A stretch of DNA of 64,000 nucleotides from Bacteroidales bacterium (GCA_900769555.1 CAAGHA010000030.1:1-64000); one strand, 5' to 3'; counted from the first letter of the stretch, positions 26,358 to 36,370 are shown. The notes: generated by a model not told the origin, from the sequence alone. Translations and numbers: made by a program.

Positions 26358-28820
26358 ATGAATATTTCGTATAATTGGTTAAAGAAGTACATTGCTTTGG
26401 ACATGGAGCCGGAAGCAGTTTCAAAAATTTTAACATCCATAGGACTTGAGGTGGGTGGCGTTGAAGAAGTCGAAACCATAAAAGGAGGATTGAAAGGTTT
26501 GGTTGTTGGCGCTGTTGTCGAGGCAGAAAATCATCCGGACTCAGATCATTTACATATTGCGAAAGTTGATGTTGGTAGTGACGAGTTATTGCAAATCGTT
26601 TGTGGCGCTCCAAATTGCCGTGCCGGAATAAAGACGATAGTGGCAACTATTGGTACTAAATTATACGATGGAGATAATTCGTTTACTATTAAACGTTCTA
26701 AATTGAGAGGTGTTGAATCATTTGGAATGTTGTGCGCTGAAGATGAAATCGGAGTAGGTACGAGTCATGATGGTATTATTGAGTTACCTTCAGATGCTGT
26801 TGTCGGAACTTTAGCAAAGGATTATTATAATGTAGAGAGTGATTATTTGTTTGAAGTAGATATTACGCCTAATCGTATTGATGCTGCTTCTCATTTTGGT
26901 GTAGCTCGTGATTTGGCTGCTTATTTTTCGTTAAGAGGTAATAAATACCCTTTGACAAAACCAGATGTTTCGGCTTTTAAGGTTGATAATACAGATGCTC
27001 AGATTAAAGTTACAATTGAAAATACAGAGGCATGTCCGAGGTATTCCGGTCTAACAATTTCTAATGTAACCGTAAAAGAGTCTCCGGATTGGTTGAAGAA
27101 TGCATTGAGAACCATTGGTCTTCGTCCGATTAATAATGTTGTGGATATCACTAATTATGTACTTCATGCAATGGGACAGCCTTTGCATGCTTTTGATTTA
27201 GATAAAGTTGCAGGAAATCATATAATCGTTAAGAATTTGTCGGAAGGTACTAAGTTTACTACTTTAGATGGTATTGAACGAACATTAAGTGCCGATGATT
27301 TGATGATTTGTGATGAAGCCGGAGGTGCTTGTATTGCCGGCGTTTTCGGAGGTTTAAATTCTGGAGTTACAGAAGAGACTAAAAACGTATTTTTGGAGAG
27401 TGCTTATTTTAACCCGGTCTCTGTTCGGAAAACCGCTCGTCGTCATGGATTAAATACGGATGCTTCTTTCCGTTTTGAACGAGGTTGTGATCCTAATAAC
27501 ACCCTCTATATTTTGAAGTTTGCTTCTCTTTTGATTAAAGAGGTTGCCGGAGGTACAATTTCTAGTGAAGTGTTTGATAATTATCCATGTGCTGTTGAGC
27601 CATTTAAGGTTGAGTTGACTTTCTCAAAGATCAATTCTTTGATAGGTAAGGAGATTGATAAAAATGAAGTCCTAACGATATTGAAAGGTTTAGAAATCGA
27701 GGTGTTGAAACAAGATGGTGATTCACTCTCTTTGGCAGTTCCTTCTTATCGTGTGGATGTACAACGAGATGTGGATGTGATTGAGGATATTTTGAGAATT
27801 TATGGCTATGATAATGTTGAAGCAGGATCTTCTTTAAAATCGTCTATCGCTTATTCTGTAAATCCTAATAGTGTTAAGTTACAAGAGTTGGCTTCTAATC
27901 AACTTTCCGGTGCCGGTTTCCACGAAATCTTAAATAACTCGTTAACCAAAGTTTCGTACTATTCAGATTGTGAAAGTTTTCCGGCTTCTTCATCTGTTAA
28001 TGTAATGAATCCGTTGAGTGCAGATTTGGGGTGTATGAGACAAACTTTGTTGTTTGGGGGATTGGAAAGTATTGCTTATAATGCAAATCGTAAAAATCCT
28101 GATTTGAAGTTCTATGAGTTTGGTAATTGTTATCATTTTGATTCAAGTAAAGAGTCAACTCAAGATAATCCTCTAAAACCTTATTCTGAAGATTATCACT
28201 TGGCATTATGGCTAACCGGAAACAAATCAGCAGGAAATTGGACTGTAAAGCAAGAAAAAAGTAGTTTCTTTCAATTAAGAGCCTATGTTAACAATGTCTT
28301 GGTTAAGTTGGGAGTTAATGTAGATAATTTATTGGTTGAGTCTTATTCTGATGATTTGTTGTCAGATGGGTTGCGTTATTTGTCTCGTCGAGGAAAGATT
28401 ATTGCAACAATGGGTATCTTGTCTAAAAAATGGCAAAAGAAGTTTGACATTGACAACGATGTATATTTTGCTGATATTGTTTGGACTGATATGTTGGTCG
28501 AATTGAAGTCGCATAAGGTCACTTATTCGGAAATTTCTAAATACCCGGAGGTGAAAAGAGATTTAGCCTTGTTAATTGATAAAAATATCTCTTTTGCAGA
28601 GATTGTTAAGATTGCAAATGAAACAGAACGTAAGTTGTTGAAAGATGTTTATTTGTTTGATGTGTATGAGGGAAAGAATTTACCAAGTGATAAAAAGTCT
28701 TATGCTGTAAGTTTTATTCTTCAAGATGAAACTAAAACATTGACAGACGTTCAAATTGATGCGATTATGAATAAGTTAATGAAGAATTTTGATGATAAAT
28801 TGGATGCAAAGATTAGATAA
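26358..28820 (+). CDS. pheT: Phenylalanine-tRNA ligase beta subunit
   Basis: 820-residue subunit of the alpha2-beta2 enzyme that charges tRNA-Phe. Domain order: tRNA-binding OB fold (about 40-150, ENHPDSDHLHIAKVDVG), B3/B4 editing domain (about 210-380, RPINNVVDITNYVLHAMGQPLHAFD), B5 (about 400-480), pseudo-catalytic core, and the C-terminal ferredoxin-fold anticodon-binding domain (about 725-820, YPEVKRDLALLID). Full length. Monocistronic here; pheS is elsewhere, as often in Bacteroidales. Followed by an R1 repeat and a terminator. Confidence 0.97.
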   Translation: MNISYNWLKKYIALDMEPEAVSKILTSIGLEVGGVEEVETIKGGLKGLVVGAVVEAENHPDSDHLHIAKVDVGSDELLQIVCGAPNCRAGIKTIVATIGTKLYDGDNSFTIKRSKLRGVESFGMLCAEDEIGVGTSHDGIIELPSDAVVGTLAKDYYNVESDYLFEVDITPNRIDAASHFGVARDLAAYFSLRGNKYPLTKPDVSAFKVDNTDAQIKVTIENTEACPRYSGLTISNVTVKESPDWLKNALRTIGLRPINNVVDITNYVLHAMGQPLHAFDLDKVAGNHIIVKNLSEGTKFTTLDGIERTLSADDLMICDEAGGACIAGVFGGLNSGVTEETKNVFLESAYFNPVSVRKTARRHGLNTDASFRFERGCDPNNTLYILKFASLLIKEVAGGTISSEVFDNYPCAVEPFKVELTFSKINSLIGKEIDKNEVLTILKGLEIEVLKQDGDSLSLAVPSYRVDVQRDVDVIEDILRIYGYDNVEAGSSLKSSIAYSVNPNSVKLQELASNQLSGAGFHEILNNSLTKVSYYSDCESFPASSSVNVMNPLSADLGCMRQTLLFGGLESIAYNANRKNPDLKFYEFGNCYHFDSSKESTQDNPLKPYSEDYHLALWLTGNKSAGNWTVKQEKSSFFQLRAYVNNVLVKLGVNVDNLLVESYSDDLLSDGLRYLSRRGKIIATMGILSKKWQKKFDIDNDVYFADIVWTDMLVELKSHKVTYSEISKYPEVKRDLALLIDKNISFAEIVKIANETERKLLKDVYLFDVYEGKNLPSDKKSYAVSFILQDETKTLTDVQIDAIMNKLMKNFDDKLDAKIR

Positions 28821-28825
28821 ATATA

Positions 28826-29023
28826 TTAAGGTAACTTCTATAAATTACGAATTTTGTTTCTTAATGTAATAAATTCTATTTCGGATACTTTTGGATTTAT
28901 TTGCGAGATATTGCTTATATTTACTTGGTTACGATACTTGTATTACTTCTTAAATAAATATAAACGATTTAACTCAAATGTTCTTCAAAATCATCTCGAC
29001 CTAATTTATAGAGCTTACTTTAA
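28826..29023 (+). repeat. R1 repeat, copy D
   Basis: Full-length copy starting 6 bp after the pheT stop: left end TTAAGGTAACTTCTATAAAT, right end CTAATTTATAGAGCTTACTT. It lies between pheT and its terminator, so it is probably transcribed in the pheT 3' untranslated region. Central hairpin variant CGATA-CTTG-TATTA. Confidence 0.88.
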
Positions 29024-29045
29024 AATGATAAATGCTGTTTAAATA

Positions 29046-29091
29046 GAAAAAGAGCATCAAAGTTTAGTTGAAATTTTGATGCTCTTTTTGT
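29046..29091. terminator. Bidirectional terminator between pheT and tex
   Basis: AAAAAGAGCATCAAA pairs perfectly with TTTGATGCTCTTTTT across a short loop. T tracts on both strands serve pheT (+) and tex (-). Confidence 0.88.
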
Positions 29092-29117
29092 TTGTTATTC
29101 CTTTTTATCTAATCTTA

Positions 29118-31238
29118 TCAATTTATAATCAAGGATAGTTGAATTCTTTTTCTATCTAAATCTACCTCTATAACCTTTACATTTACGTGTTGATGAAGCG
29201 ATACGACTTCTGCCGGATTATTAATGAAATGATCTGCCATTTGTGAGATATGAACCAATCCGTTTTCTTTTACACCAATATCCACAAATGCCCCGAAGTT
29301 TGTTACATTGGTAACTATTCCAGGATAAGTGATACCAATTTTTACATCTTCAATTGTTCTAATTGTTGGGTCAAATTCAAATATTTTAATTGCTTTCCTT
29401 TTATCCAGTCCGGGTTTATCCAACTCTTCCATAATGTCTTTTAAGGTGGGCAACCCGATAGTTTCTGTTATATATTTTTCCAGAACGATTTTTTTTCGTT
29501 GTTCTTTATTTGCAATTAATTCATCGACTGTACAACCCAAATCTTTTGCCATTTTTTTCACAATAGGATAACTTTCAGGATGAACAGCAGTATTATCTAA
29601 TGGGTTATCCCCGTTAGAAATTCGTAAAAATCCAGCACATTGTTCGTATGCTTTTGAACCCAAACGAGGAACTTTTTTTAGTGTCTCACGATTTTGAAAT
29701 GCTCCATTTTCAGCTCTGTACGCTACAATATTTTGAGCCAATTGGGGACCTAATCCTGAGATGTATGTTAGTAAGTGTTTACTAGCTGTATTTAGATTGA
29801 CACCTACCAAGTTTACGCTATTTACAACAGTTTGGTCGAGCGAGCGTTTAAGTTTTGATTGATCCACATCGTGTTGATATTGCCCTACACCGATTGATTT
29901 AGCATCTATTTTTACCAATTCTGCCAATGGATCCATCAATCGACGACCAATAGAAACTGCTCCACGAACGGTAACGTCATAGTTAGGAAACTCCTCTCTT
30001 GCAATTGGGGAAGCAGAATAGATGGATGCTCCATTTTCGCTTACCACAAAAACTTGCACTTTATGGTCGAAACGAATGTTTTGGATAAATTGTTCGGTTT
30101 CTCGGCTAGCGGTTCCGTTACCAATTGATATAGCTTCGATTTGATACGTTTCAACCAAATGAGAGATTTTAGATATGGCTTTTGAACGTTCATTTTGCGG
30201 TGGGTGAGGGTAGATGGTTTCGTTATGTAACAAATTCCCTTGCGCATCTAAACAAACAACTTTGCATCCGGTTCTGTATCCGGGGTCTATTGCCAACACT
30301 CTTTTTTCTCCTAAAGGAGGAGCCATAAGTAGTTGTTTAAGGTTTTCTGCAAATACTTTAATTGCTTCATCATCTGCTTTTTCTTTGCTGTTGGCAGAAA
30401 ATTCTGTTTCCATTGATGGTTTTATCAATCGTTTGTATCCATCAATTACAGCCTCTTGAACGATTTTAGATGATTCTGTTTTTCCTTTTACGAATAGTGG
30501 ATAAATACGATCTAAATTACGTTCATCATCTGAAGATATAGATACTCGTAAGTAACCTTCGTTTTCACCTCGTCTCATAGCTAACAATCGGTGAGAACTA
30601 CATCTTTTTAGTGGCTCAGAAAGATCAAAGTAGTCTTTGAATTTCTCTCCCTCTTTCTCTTTTCCTTTTATGACTTTAGAGGTAATAATGGCCTCTCTGC
30701 TGTAATTTTGACGAATACGATCTCTTGCAACTTCATTTTCACTGACCCATTCTGCGATGATGTCTGAGGCACCTTGAAGAGCCTCTTCAATGTTGTTTAC
30801 GTCTCCTTTGACGTATGCCAATGCCTTACTTTCAGGATCATTTTCGTTTTGCCTGAATATGTGATGTGCAAGAGGTTCTAATCCTTTTTCTCTTGCAATC
30901 TCTGCTTTTGTCCTTCGTTTGGGTTTGTAAGGTAAATAAAGGTCCTCTAATTCAACCAATCCGGTGCATTCGGAAATCTTTTTCTTTAATGTATCTGTCA
31001 ATTTACCTTGTTCTTCAATACTTTTTAAAACTGATTCTTTCCGTTTTTCTAATTCTGTTAATTTTTCATATTGAAGTTGAATTTCTTGAATTTGCACCTC
31101 GTTTAATTCCCCTGTTCGTTCTTTTCTATATCGACTTATAAATGGGATGGTTGCCCCTTCTAAAAGAAGTTTAATGGTGTTTTCTACTTGATATTCTTGT
31201 AAATTTAATTGCTTTGCAATAACAGAATAAAATGTCAT
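29118..31238 (-). CDS. tex: Tex-family RNA-binding protein with S1 domain
   Basis: 706-residue Tex/YhgF protein. Order: N-terminal helical region (IPFISRYRKERTGELNEVQ), YqgF-like nuclease fold (about 320-450, VLAIDPGYRTGCK), helix-hairpin-helix repeats (about 480-590, LGPQLAQNIVAYR), and a C-terminal S1 domain (about 640-706, YPGIVTNVTNFGAFVDIGVKENGLVHISQM). It acts on nucleic acids in transcription or RNA metabolism. I chose the ATG at 31238 (MTFYSVIAKQL) because the -7 box lies just upstream; an in-frame ATG at 31292 precedes the promoter. Confidence 0.93.
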   Translation of the reverse strand: MTFYSVIAKQLNLQEYQVENTIKLLLEGATIPFISRYRKERTGELNEVQIQEIQLQYEKLTELEKRKESVLKSIEEQGKLTDTLKKKISECTGLVELEDLYLPYKPKRRTKAEIAREKGLEPLAHHIFRQNENDPESKALAYVKGDVNNIEEALQGASDIIAEWVSENEVARDRIRQNYSREAIITSKVIKGKEKEGEKFKDYFDLSEPLKRCSSHRLLAMRRGENEGYLRVSISSDDERNLDRIYPLFVKGKTESSKIVQEAVIDGYKRLIKPSMETEFSANSKEKADDEAIKVFAENLKQLLMAPPLGEKRVLAIDPGYRTGCKVVCLDAQGNLLHNETIYPHPPQNERSKAISKISHLVETYQIEAISIGNGTASRETEQFIQNIRFDHKVQVFVVSENGASIYSASPIAREEFPNYDVTVRGAVSIGRRLMDPLAELVKIDAKSIGVGQYQHDVDQSKLKRSLDQTVVNSVNLVGVNLNTASKHLLTYISGLGPQLAQNIVAYRAENGAFQNRETLKKVPRLGSKAYEQCAGFLRISNGDNPLDNTAVHPESYPIVKKMAKDLGCTVDELIANKEQRKKIVLEKYITETIGLPTLKDIMEELDKPGLDKRKAIKIFEFDPTIRTIEDVKIGITYPGIVTNVTNFGAFVDIGVKENGLVHISQMADHFINNPAEVVSLHQHVNVKVIEVDLDRKRIQLSLIIN

Positions 31239-31260
31239 ATTAAATTGTTTTTGTTTTATA

Positions 31261-31293
31261 CAAAGATAATAATTTTTATGTGTGTAGGTCAAA
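31261..31293 (-). promoter_or_regulatory. Promoter of tex
   Basis: On the minus strand: -33 TTTG (31293-31290), a 21-bp spacer and -7 TATCTTTG (31268-31261), 23 nt before the ATG at 31238. It supports the shorter start. Confidence 0.55.
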
Positions 31294-31328
31294 GTTTTGG
31301 TAGAATGTTTCTACTATGTTTTATTCCT

Positions 31329-31372
31329 AAAAAAATGCAAGCGTCAAAGATCCCTCCTTAACGCCTGCTTGA
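31329..31372 (-). terminator. Terminator of the DUF6515-like gene
   Basis: On the minus strand CAAGC...CGTTAAGG pairs with CTTTGACG/GCTTG (two wobbles and an AGG bulge), followed by seven T. It lies 70 bp after the gene's stop. Confidence 0.65.
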
Positions 31373-31441
31373 TAGTCTGTATATATGTCTAATTTTCTTC
31401 AGAAAATCAATCTAGAGTTTTAATTCAATTTGTCAATGAAT

Positions 31442-32794
31442 TTATTTTATTAGAGGACTATCAATGATAACATACCCTCCATCTACTGCTTGAAACCATG
31501 TGTCTGCTCCAAACCAATATAGTCTTTGGTTTACAATTACTCGTTTGCTACCCTCCGGTAATTCTGCAATAAAGTTTGTGTCATCATATACCACTTCAGG
31601 TGCATCAACGATGGTAAATTGTTTGCCGTGAGGCATGAACCATGTGTTTTCACCATAGTAGTATGTTACTCCATTGATGGAAATGATTTCACAATTGAAT
31701 GGAAGTGAATTTAGTACTACCGCTTGGGTCGGACTGATTGGTCTGTCTATGATAACATACTGTGTATTCTTTTTTGCAAACCATACGCCATCGCTATACC
31801 AATATGGTGTACTTCCAATATATACTTGCACGCAAGTGAATGGAAGAGTTGCAAATGTTAGGATTGGACGTGCTATTAATTCGTATCCTAGTTTTGCATG
31901 CCATAAGTAGAACAAGCCATTGTGTACATAGTAGCGGTGTTTGCCATGGTTGAAGAAACGTGCATGTTCGTGAATTCTGTCATAGTATTTATGTCCACCG
32001 TGAATATGTAATTTGGGTGCCGGACCGTTGTGGAAAATCACAGGACGTGGAGCCGGTTTAAAATCTTTTGGATGTGCTTGCACTTTCCCCATACTACCTT
32101 TCTTTACCATGTTTGAAGAAACTTGTCCTTTCTTTTCTACCTTCGTAGCTTTGGCTTTCATGCGGTTATCACTGTTTTTCACAGCAAGATTGCTTGATGC
32201 ATTTCCAGAACTTTTAGTGTTTGAACTCACTCTTGTTGATTGAGTGGTATTGCCACTAGATCTAGTTGTTCCATTTGATGCAGAGCTTTTTCTTGTTGTT
32301 GTGCTGCTGCTTGATGTGCGAGTTGCAGATGAAGAACGAGTACTACTATTATTGTTCACGCTTGAACGATTTGTAGTGTTATTGTTTGATGAACGAGTGT
32401 TTGCACTTGATGTGCGTGTATTTGTTCCACTATTGATAGTTGAGCGAGTTGCTGAACTATTGGTGGTAGAACGTGTTGTACTTGAATTTACACTCTTGTT
32501 GTTTGTCGCACGTGATGTATTGTTGACAGTTGAGCGTGTGCTGCTTGTGGTTGCAGCAGGACGTGTTGCTGTTGATCGTGTATTGCTTGAACTGACAGCA
32601 GAACGAGTACTGGCGCTTGAACTGCTAGGACGTGAAGCCTGACTTTTTGTAGCTGACGAACTTCTACTTACGGAAGATGAACTTCTAGTGCTTGCGCTTC
32701 TGTTGCTTTCTCCTCCACTGCTTCTTTGTGCTGTTGCCGGAATGCAAACTACCGCTATCGCGATTAGTATTGCTATGATTTTATTTGTTTTCAT
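31442..32794 (-). CDS. Secreted Ser/Thr/Asn-rich protein with DUF6515-like domain
   Basis: 450 residues. Signal peptide (1-22, ending TAQ), then about 190 residues of S/T/N/R-rich low-complexity sequence with a recurring TRS pattern, a short basic stretch, and a C-terminal domain (about 255-450). In that domain an aromatic module (YYxxxGxWF followed by YVIIDxP) repeats about four times, as in DUF6515-type envelope proteins. Function is unknown; a cell-envelope role is inferred from the signal peptide and composition. The low-complexity part also opens long antisense frames, which are artefacts. Confidence 0.75.
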   Translation of the reverse strand: MKTNKIIAILIAIAVVCIPATAQRSSGGESNRSASTRSSSSVSRSSSATKSQASRPSSSSASTRSAVSSSNTRSTATRPAATTSSTRSTVNNTSRATNNKSVNSSTTRSTTNSSATRSTINSGTNTRTSSANTRSSNNNTTNRSSVNNNSSTRSSSATRTSSSSTTTRKSSASNGTTRSSGNTTQSTRVSSNTKSSGNASSNLAVKNSDNRMKAKATKVEKKGQVSSNMVKKGSMGKVQAHPKDFKPAPRPVIFHNGPAPKLHIHGGHKYYDRIHEHARFFNHGKHRYYVHNGLFYLWHAKLGYELIARPILTFATLPFTCVQVYIGSTPYWYSDGVWFAKKNTQYVIIDRPISPTQAVVLNSLPFNCEIISINGVTYYYGENTWFMPHGKQFTIVDAPEVVYDDTNFIAELPEGSKRVIVNQRLYWFGADTWFQAVDGGYVIIDSPLIK

Positions 32795-33020
32795 GTCCGT
32801 AAATTTTAATTGTTATACATTCTCTTTCTGCTAATTAAAGTTCAATTTTCATGCCAAAAAGTAAAGTTGACTTTGTGTTTGTTTGCCTTTTGGGTTCAAA
32901 TGGGCGCTATTTAATGATAAAATGTTATAATTTATCGACGAATTTATGCATTCACCTCTCTATTTCTCACTTTTTATATAAATAATCTCTCCTATTTTGT
33001 TGAAATATATCAATTTTTAT

Positions 33021-33836
33021 CTATCCGCAAAGTGTATATAAATCTTTTCTCGGATTGATAATCATAACCGGAACCTTTGATTTTTTAATAACGGATAGCT
33101 CTTTGGGTCCGAAAATTATGTCATCAATGCCATAGTCTCGGGAAGAACTGATTAGAATCATATCTGCAGCCAGTTCTTCCGCCTTTTTAGCCGCTTCGAT
33201 TTCAACTTTAAAACTATCTTTTTTTGCTTCCACCATTTGATAGCTTAATCCAAATTTTTCTAATAGAGTTTTTATTGAATCTGCATTGTTTTTAGCTCTG
33301 CTCCCGTAATCATTCGCCGGCATTAATAATATTTCTGCATTTAAGAATCTTCCCATGCCACTGCAAAAGATTCCTTTTTCTTTTTCTTCTACTAAAAATC
33401 CAACGGGAACTAATACTTTTTTAATTTCTATAGTATGGTTGCTTTGTACTATATAGTAGGGTATTCGTAATTCTCTACAGATTTTTAGCAGTTCTCGTGT
33501 TTTGTTTAGAGGTTTTTCATCGCACTGTTCGAAAATTAAAACGCCTCCTTCATTTAATTCTATAAAGTCAGTTAGATTTTCTTGCTCAATTATTGCATAT
33601 TCTAATGCTTTTTTTGTATGACTTTTATAGTCGTCACACCATTGCTTAAATTGTGACTCATAATTCCTTTTTTCACTGTTTTGTGGAGATAGACCTAAGA
33701 ATGCTATCTCTTTATCATGAGCATCAGATAATATCAAAGCCAACTCAAATCCCTTTTGAGGAAAATGATTGGGATGTGCCACAACAAAGATTAACTCTTT
33801 GGATAGTTCTTCTTTTGATTTTATTACTTGTTCCAT
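33021..33836 (-). CDS. Universal-stress-protein-like protein
   Basis: 271-residue cytoplasmic protein with two degenerate USP-like halves. The second half is clearer: KKVLVPVGF, a helix rich in A/E/K (EAAKKAEELAADMILISSSRDYGIDDIIFGPKELSVIKKSKVPVMIINP), which is the USP end pattern, though the ATP-binding GxxGxG(S/T) loop is modified to SRDYGIDDIIFGP. Role unknown. Divergent from the nucleoside phosphorylase gene. Confidence 0.7.
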   Translation of the reverse strand: MEQVIKSKEELSKELIFVVAHPNHFPQKGFELALILSDAHDKEIAFLGLSPQNSEKRNYESQFKQWCDDYKSHTKKALEYAIIEQENLTDFIELNEGGVLIFEQCDEKPLNKTRELLKICRELRIPYYIVQSNHTIEIKKVLVPVGFLVEEKEKGIFCSGMGRFLNAEILLMPANDYGSRAKNNADSIKTLLEKFGLSYQMVEAKKDSFKVEIEAAKKAEELAADMILISSSRDYGIDDIIFGPKELSVIKKSKVPVMIINPRKDLYTLCG

Positions 33837-33934
33837 ACTTGCAAAGTAACAAATTATTTTGGAATCTCAAAAATCTATTTATGATCCTTTTTAGTTAAAA
33901 TGTATTTCCTATTGAAACAAATCCGCTTTGAATA

Positions 33935-33965
33935 TTTGCATAATTTAAATATTCTTATAACTTTG
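33935..33965 (+). promoter_or_regulatory. Promoter of phosphorylase-tilS operon
   Basis: -33 TTTG (33935-33938), a 19-bp spacer and -7 TAACTTTG (33958-33965): a perfect consensus. The start codon is 129 nt further on, leaving a long leader. Confidence 0.7.
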
Positions 33966-34094
33966 CTATAGAAGTTAATTAAATTTATTTAGTGATTATT
34001 TGGAAGTTGTTTTGAATTTGAAAGCAAACTATTATCAAAAGTACTAAGTAAAAGGGATAATACTTCTCGGTTAAATATAAATACAAGTTGAGTT

Positions 34095-34976
34095 ATGACA
34101 AAACGCATTATTCCCTCTTCAGAGTTAATTATCAATGCAGATGGATCGGTTTTTCATTTGCATTTGCGTCCGGAGCAGTTGGCTGATACAGTTATTTTAG
34201 TTGGTGATCCGGCTCGAGTGGATATGGTAGCCTCTTTTTTTGATAAAATTGAATTGGATGTTGCCAGTAGAGAATTTCATACAATAACGGGTGTTTATCG
34301 TGGTAAACGTATCTCTTGTGTTTCTCATGGAATAGGAACGGATAATATTGATATCGTTTTGACGGAGTTGGATGCGTTGAAGAATGTAGATTTCAATACA
34401 AGAGAAATAAAATCGAAATTTACGCAATTAACACTTGTTAGAATTGGGACTTCGGGTGGATTGCAACCATTTTGTCCGGTGGGGTCTAATGTTGTTTCTT
34501 GTCGTTCTATTGGATTTGATGGTTTGTTGAATTTTTATAGTGTTCCTGAAGATTATATTGATTTGGATTTTGAGAGTGCATTTTGCGAATATGTAGGGTG
34601 GGGGAATCGTTTGGCCTCTCCTTATGTGGTATCTGCTGATGAGGATTTGGTCGAGAAAATTGGGAAAGATATGGTGAAGGGAGTTACAATTTCTGCTCCG
34701 GGATTTTATGGTCCGCAGGGTCGCTATGTCAGATTGCCGCTTGCGTTTCCTCTATTAAATGAAAAAATTGGCTCTTTTGAGTATAAGGGTGAAAGGATTA
34801 CCAACTTTGAAATGGAAAGTTCTGCTCTTGCCGGGTTGGCTCGTTTATTAGGTCATAAGGCTGTTACTATTTGTAATATTATTGCCGGAAGGGTTGACAA
34901 GAGTATGAATACAGAGTATAAAGGTGGGATGGCTGAATTGATTAAAATTGTTTTAGAACGTTTGACAAATGATTGA
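34095..34976 (+). CDS. Nucleoside phosphorylase (uridine phosphorylase-like)
   Basis: 293-residue PNP/UDP-family enzyme that splits nucleosides with phosphate. Seen: VILVGDPARVDMVASFF (phosphate-binding GDP), SHGIGTDNIDIVLTEL, RIGTSGGLQPFCPVGS, the nucleoside-site region NFEMESSALAGLARLLGHKA, and TICNIIAGR. Closest in layout to uridine phosphorylase; base specificity is uncertain. Its last 8 nt overlap the start of tilS. Confidence 0.85.
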   Translation: MTKRIIPSSELIINADGSVFHLHLRPEQLADTVILVGDPARVDMVASFFDKIELDVASREFHTITGVYRGKRISCVSHGIGTDNIDIVLTELDALKNVDFNTREIKSKFTQLTLVRIGTSGGLQPFCPVGSNVVSCRSIGFDGLLNFYSVPEDYIDLDFESAFCEYVGWGNRLASPYVVSADEDLVEKIGKDMVKGVTISAPGFYGPQGRYVRLPLAFPLLNEKIGSFEYKGERITNFEMESSALAGLARLLGHKAVTICNIIAGRVDKSMNTEYKGGMAELIKIVLERLTND

Positions 34977-36279
34977 CACTAGTTTATTGAATATTATTCC
35001 CGACCATGCAAAATTGATTGTCGGTGTCAGTGGTGGGGCTGACTCTGTTGCATTGTTACATCTTTTGGTAGAAGGTGGAATGAATTGTATTGTTGCACAT
35101 TGTAATTTTCATTTGAGAGGGTCGGAGTCGGATCGTGACGCTTCTTTTGTCAAAAATTTAGCTCGCGAATATGATTTGCCTTATTATCAAGTGGATTTTA
35201 AAACTGAAGAATATGCTAAGTCTAGGCATCTTTCTATTGAAATGGCTGCACGTGAACTTCGTTATGATTGGTTTAAAGAGTTGATTGTAAGGGAGAAGGC
35301 TGATTATGTGGCTGTGGCTCATCATGCGGATGATTTGGTTGAGACGTTTTTGATTAATCTTTCTCGCGGTACAGGATTACATGGTTTAACAGGTATGAAG
35401 GAGATTAATGGTAAAGTTGTACGTCCTCTATTGTCTGTATGGCGCGAAGAGATTAAAAGTTATGTGCGTAAAAATAGATTGTCGTATGTAGAAGATTCTT
35501 CTAATGCCATTCCTTTCTGTGCCAGAAATAAATTTAGGAATGATATTATTCCTGGTATTGAAGAGACTTTCCCTTACTTTAAAAAGAGTCTGTTCTCTAC
35601 TATTCATAATTTAAGAGATGCAGAATTGTTTATGGAGTCTCAAATTCAATCTCTTGCTCTTTTGGAACAAAAGGATGGGGATAGTTTTAAAATTTCTAAG
35701 GAGAAGGTTAAATCGTTATATTCTCCAATCTTTGCTCTTTATGAAAGTTTAAGTTCGTATGGCTTTTCGTATGGTGTTGTGGCGGATGCGGTTGCTGGAG
35801 TTGATAAGCCTTCCGGTAAGGCTTTCTTATCGAGGGATGGTAGGTTTATTCTTAGAAGTGAGCGCGGGTATTGGGTCTTAACAAGAAACTTGGGAGATTC
35901 GGTGGCGGTGTATTCTATTAATAAGAAATCTGATTGGGATAAATTACCTATTTCTCTTTCTGTTCGTGAATACGGAATAGATGAATTTCACTTAATCAAG
36001 GATAAAAATATTTGTTATCTTGATGCTGAAAAGGTTTCCTATCCATTTGTTATTCGGCATTGGTTGGTTGGTGATTATTTTGTTCCTTTCGGTATGAAGG
36101 GAAAGAAGAAATTAAGTGATTATTTTATTGATAATTCATTCTCTGAAGAGCAAAAAAAATCAACTTTGATTCTGGTGAATGATGAGGATATCGTTTGGAT
36201 TTTAGGAGAAAGAGCTGATGACCGATTTAAAATTGATGAAAAGACAAAACGTGTTTTGGAATTGAAGTATATGAAGTAA
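34969..36279 (+). CDS. tilS: tRNA(Ile)-lysidine synthase
   Basis: 436-residue ATP-dependent enzyme converting C34 of tRNA-Ile(CAU) to lysidine. Seen: PP loop SGGADSVALLHLL (21-33), HCNFHLRGSESDRD, the AHHADDLVETFLINLSRG motif, RPLL, and the ARNKFRNDIIP segment; the C-terminal domain ends with KLSDYFIDNSFSEEQKK. Full length. It overlaps the phosphorylase gene by 8 nt. Confidence 0.95.
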   Translation: MIDTSLLNIIPDHAKLIVGVSGGADSVALLHLLVEGGMNCIVAHCNFHLRGSESDRDASFVKNLAREYDLPYYQVDFKTEEYAKSRHLSIEMAARELRYDWFKELIVREKADYVAVAHHADDLVETFLINLSRGTGLHGLTGMKEINGKVVRPLLSVWREEIKSYVRKNRLSYVEDSSNAIPFCARNKFRNDIIPGIEETFPYFKKSLFSTIHNLRDAELFMESQIQSLALLEQKDGDSFKISKEKVKSLYSPIFALYESLSSYGFSYGVVADAVAGVDKPSGKAFLSRDGRFILRSERGYWVLTRNLGDSVAVYSINKKSDWDKLPISLSVREYGIDEFHLIKDKNICYLDAEKVSYPFVIRHWLVGDYFVPFGMKGKKKLSDYFIDNSFSEEQKKSTLILVNDEDIVWILGERADDRFKIDEKTKRVLELKYMK

Positions 36280-36301
36280 TATTATTTTTCATAATACAAA
36301 T

Positions 36302-36333
36302 AAGGCCGATTCTATTTGAACCGGCCTTTTTCT
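36302..36333 (+). terminator. Terminator of tilS operon
   Basis: AAGGCCG (36302-36308) pairs with CGGCCTT (36322-36328), extended by TTC/GAA, and is followed by T-rich sequence. Confidence 0.85.
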
Positions 36334-36370
36334 TCTTATTTACGCAATGCTATAACTTTTCTTTATTTTG

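Noticed and set aside
32244..32642. 132-codon plus-strand frame opposite the Ser-rich region
   Set aside because: It arises because the Ser/Thr/Arg codon repeats read as Leu/Val/Glu on the other strand; the secreted protein on the minus strand has a signal peptide and recognisable C-terminal domain.
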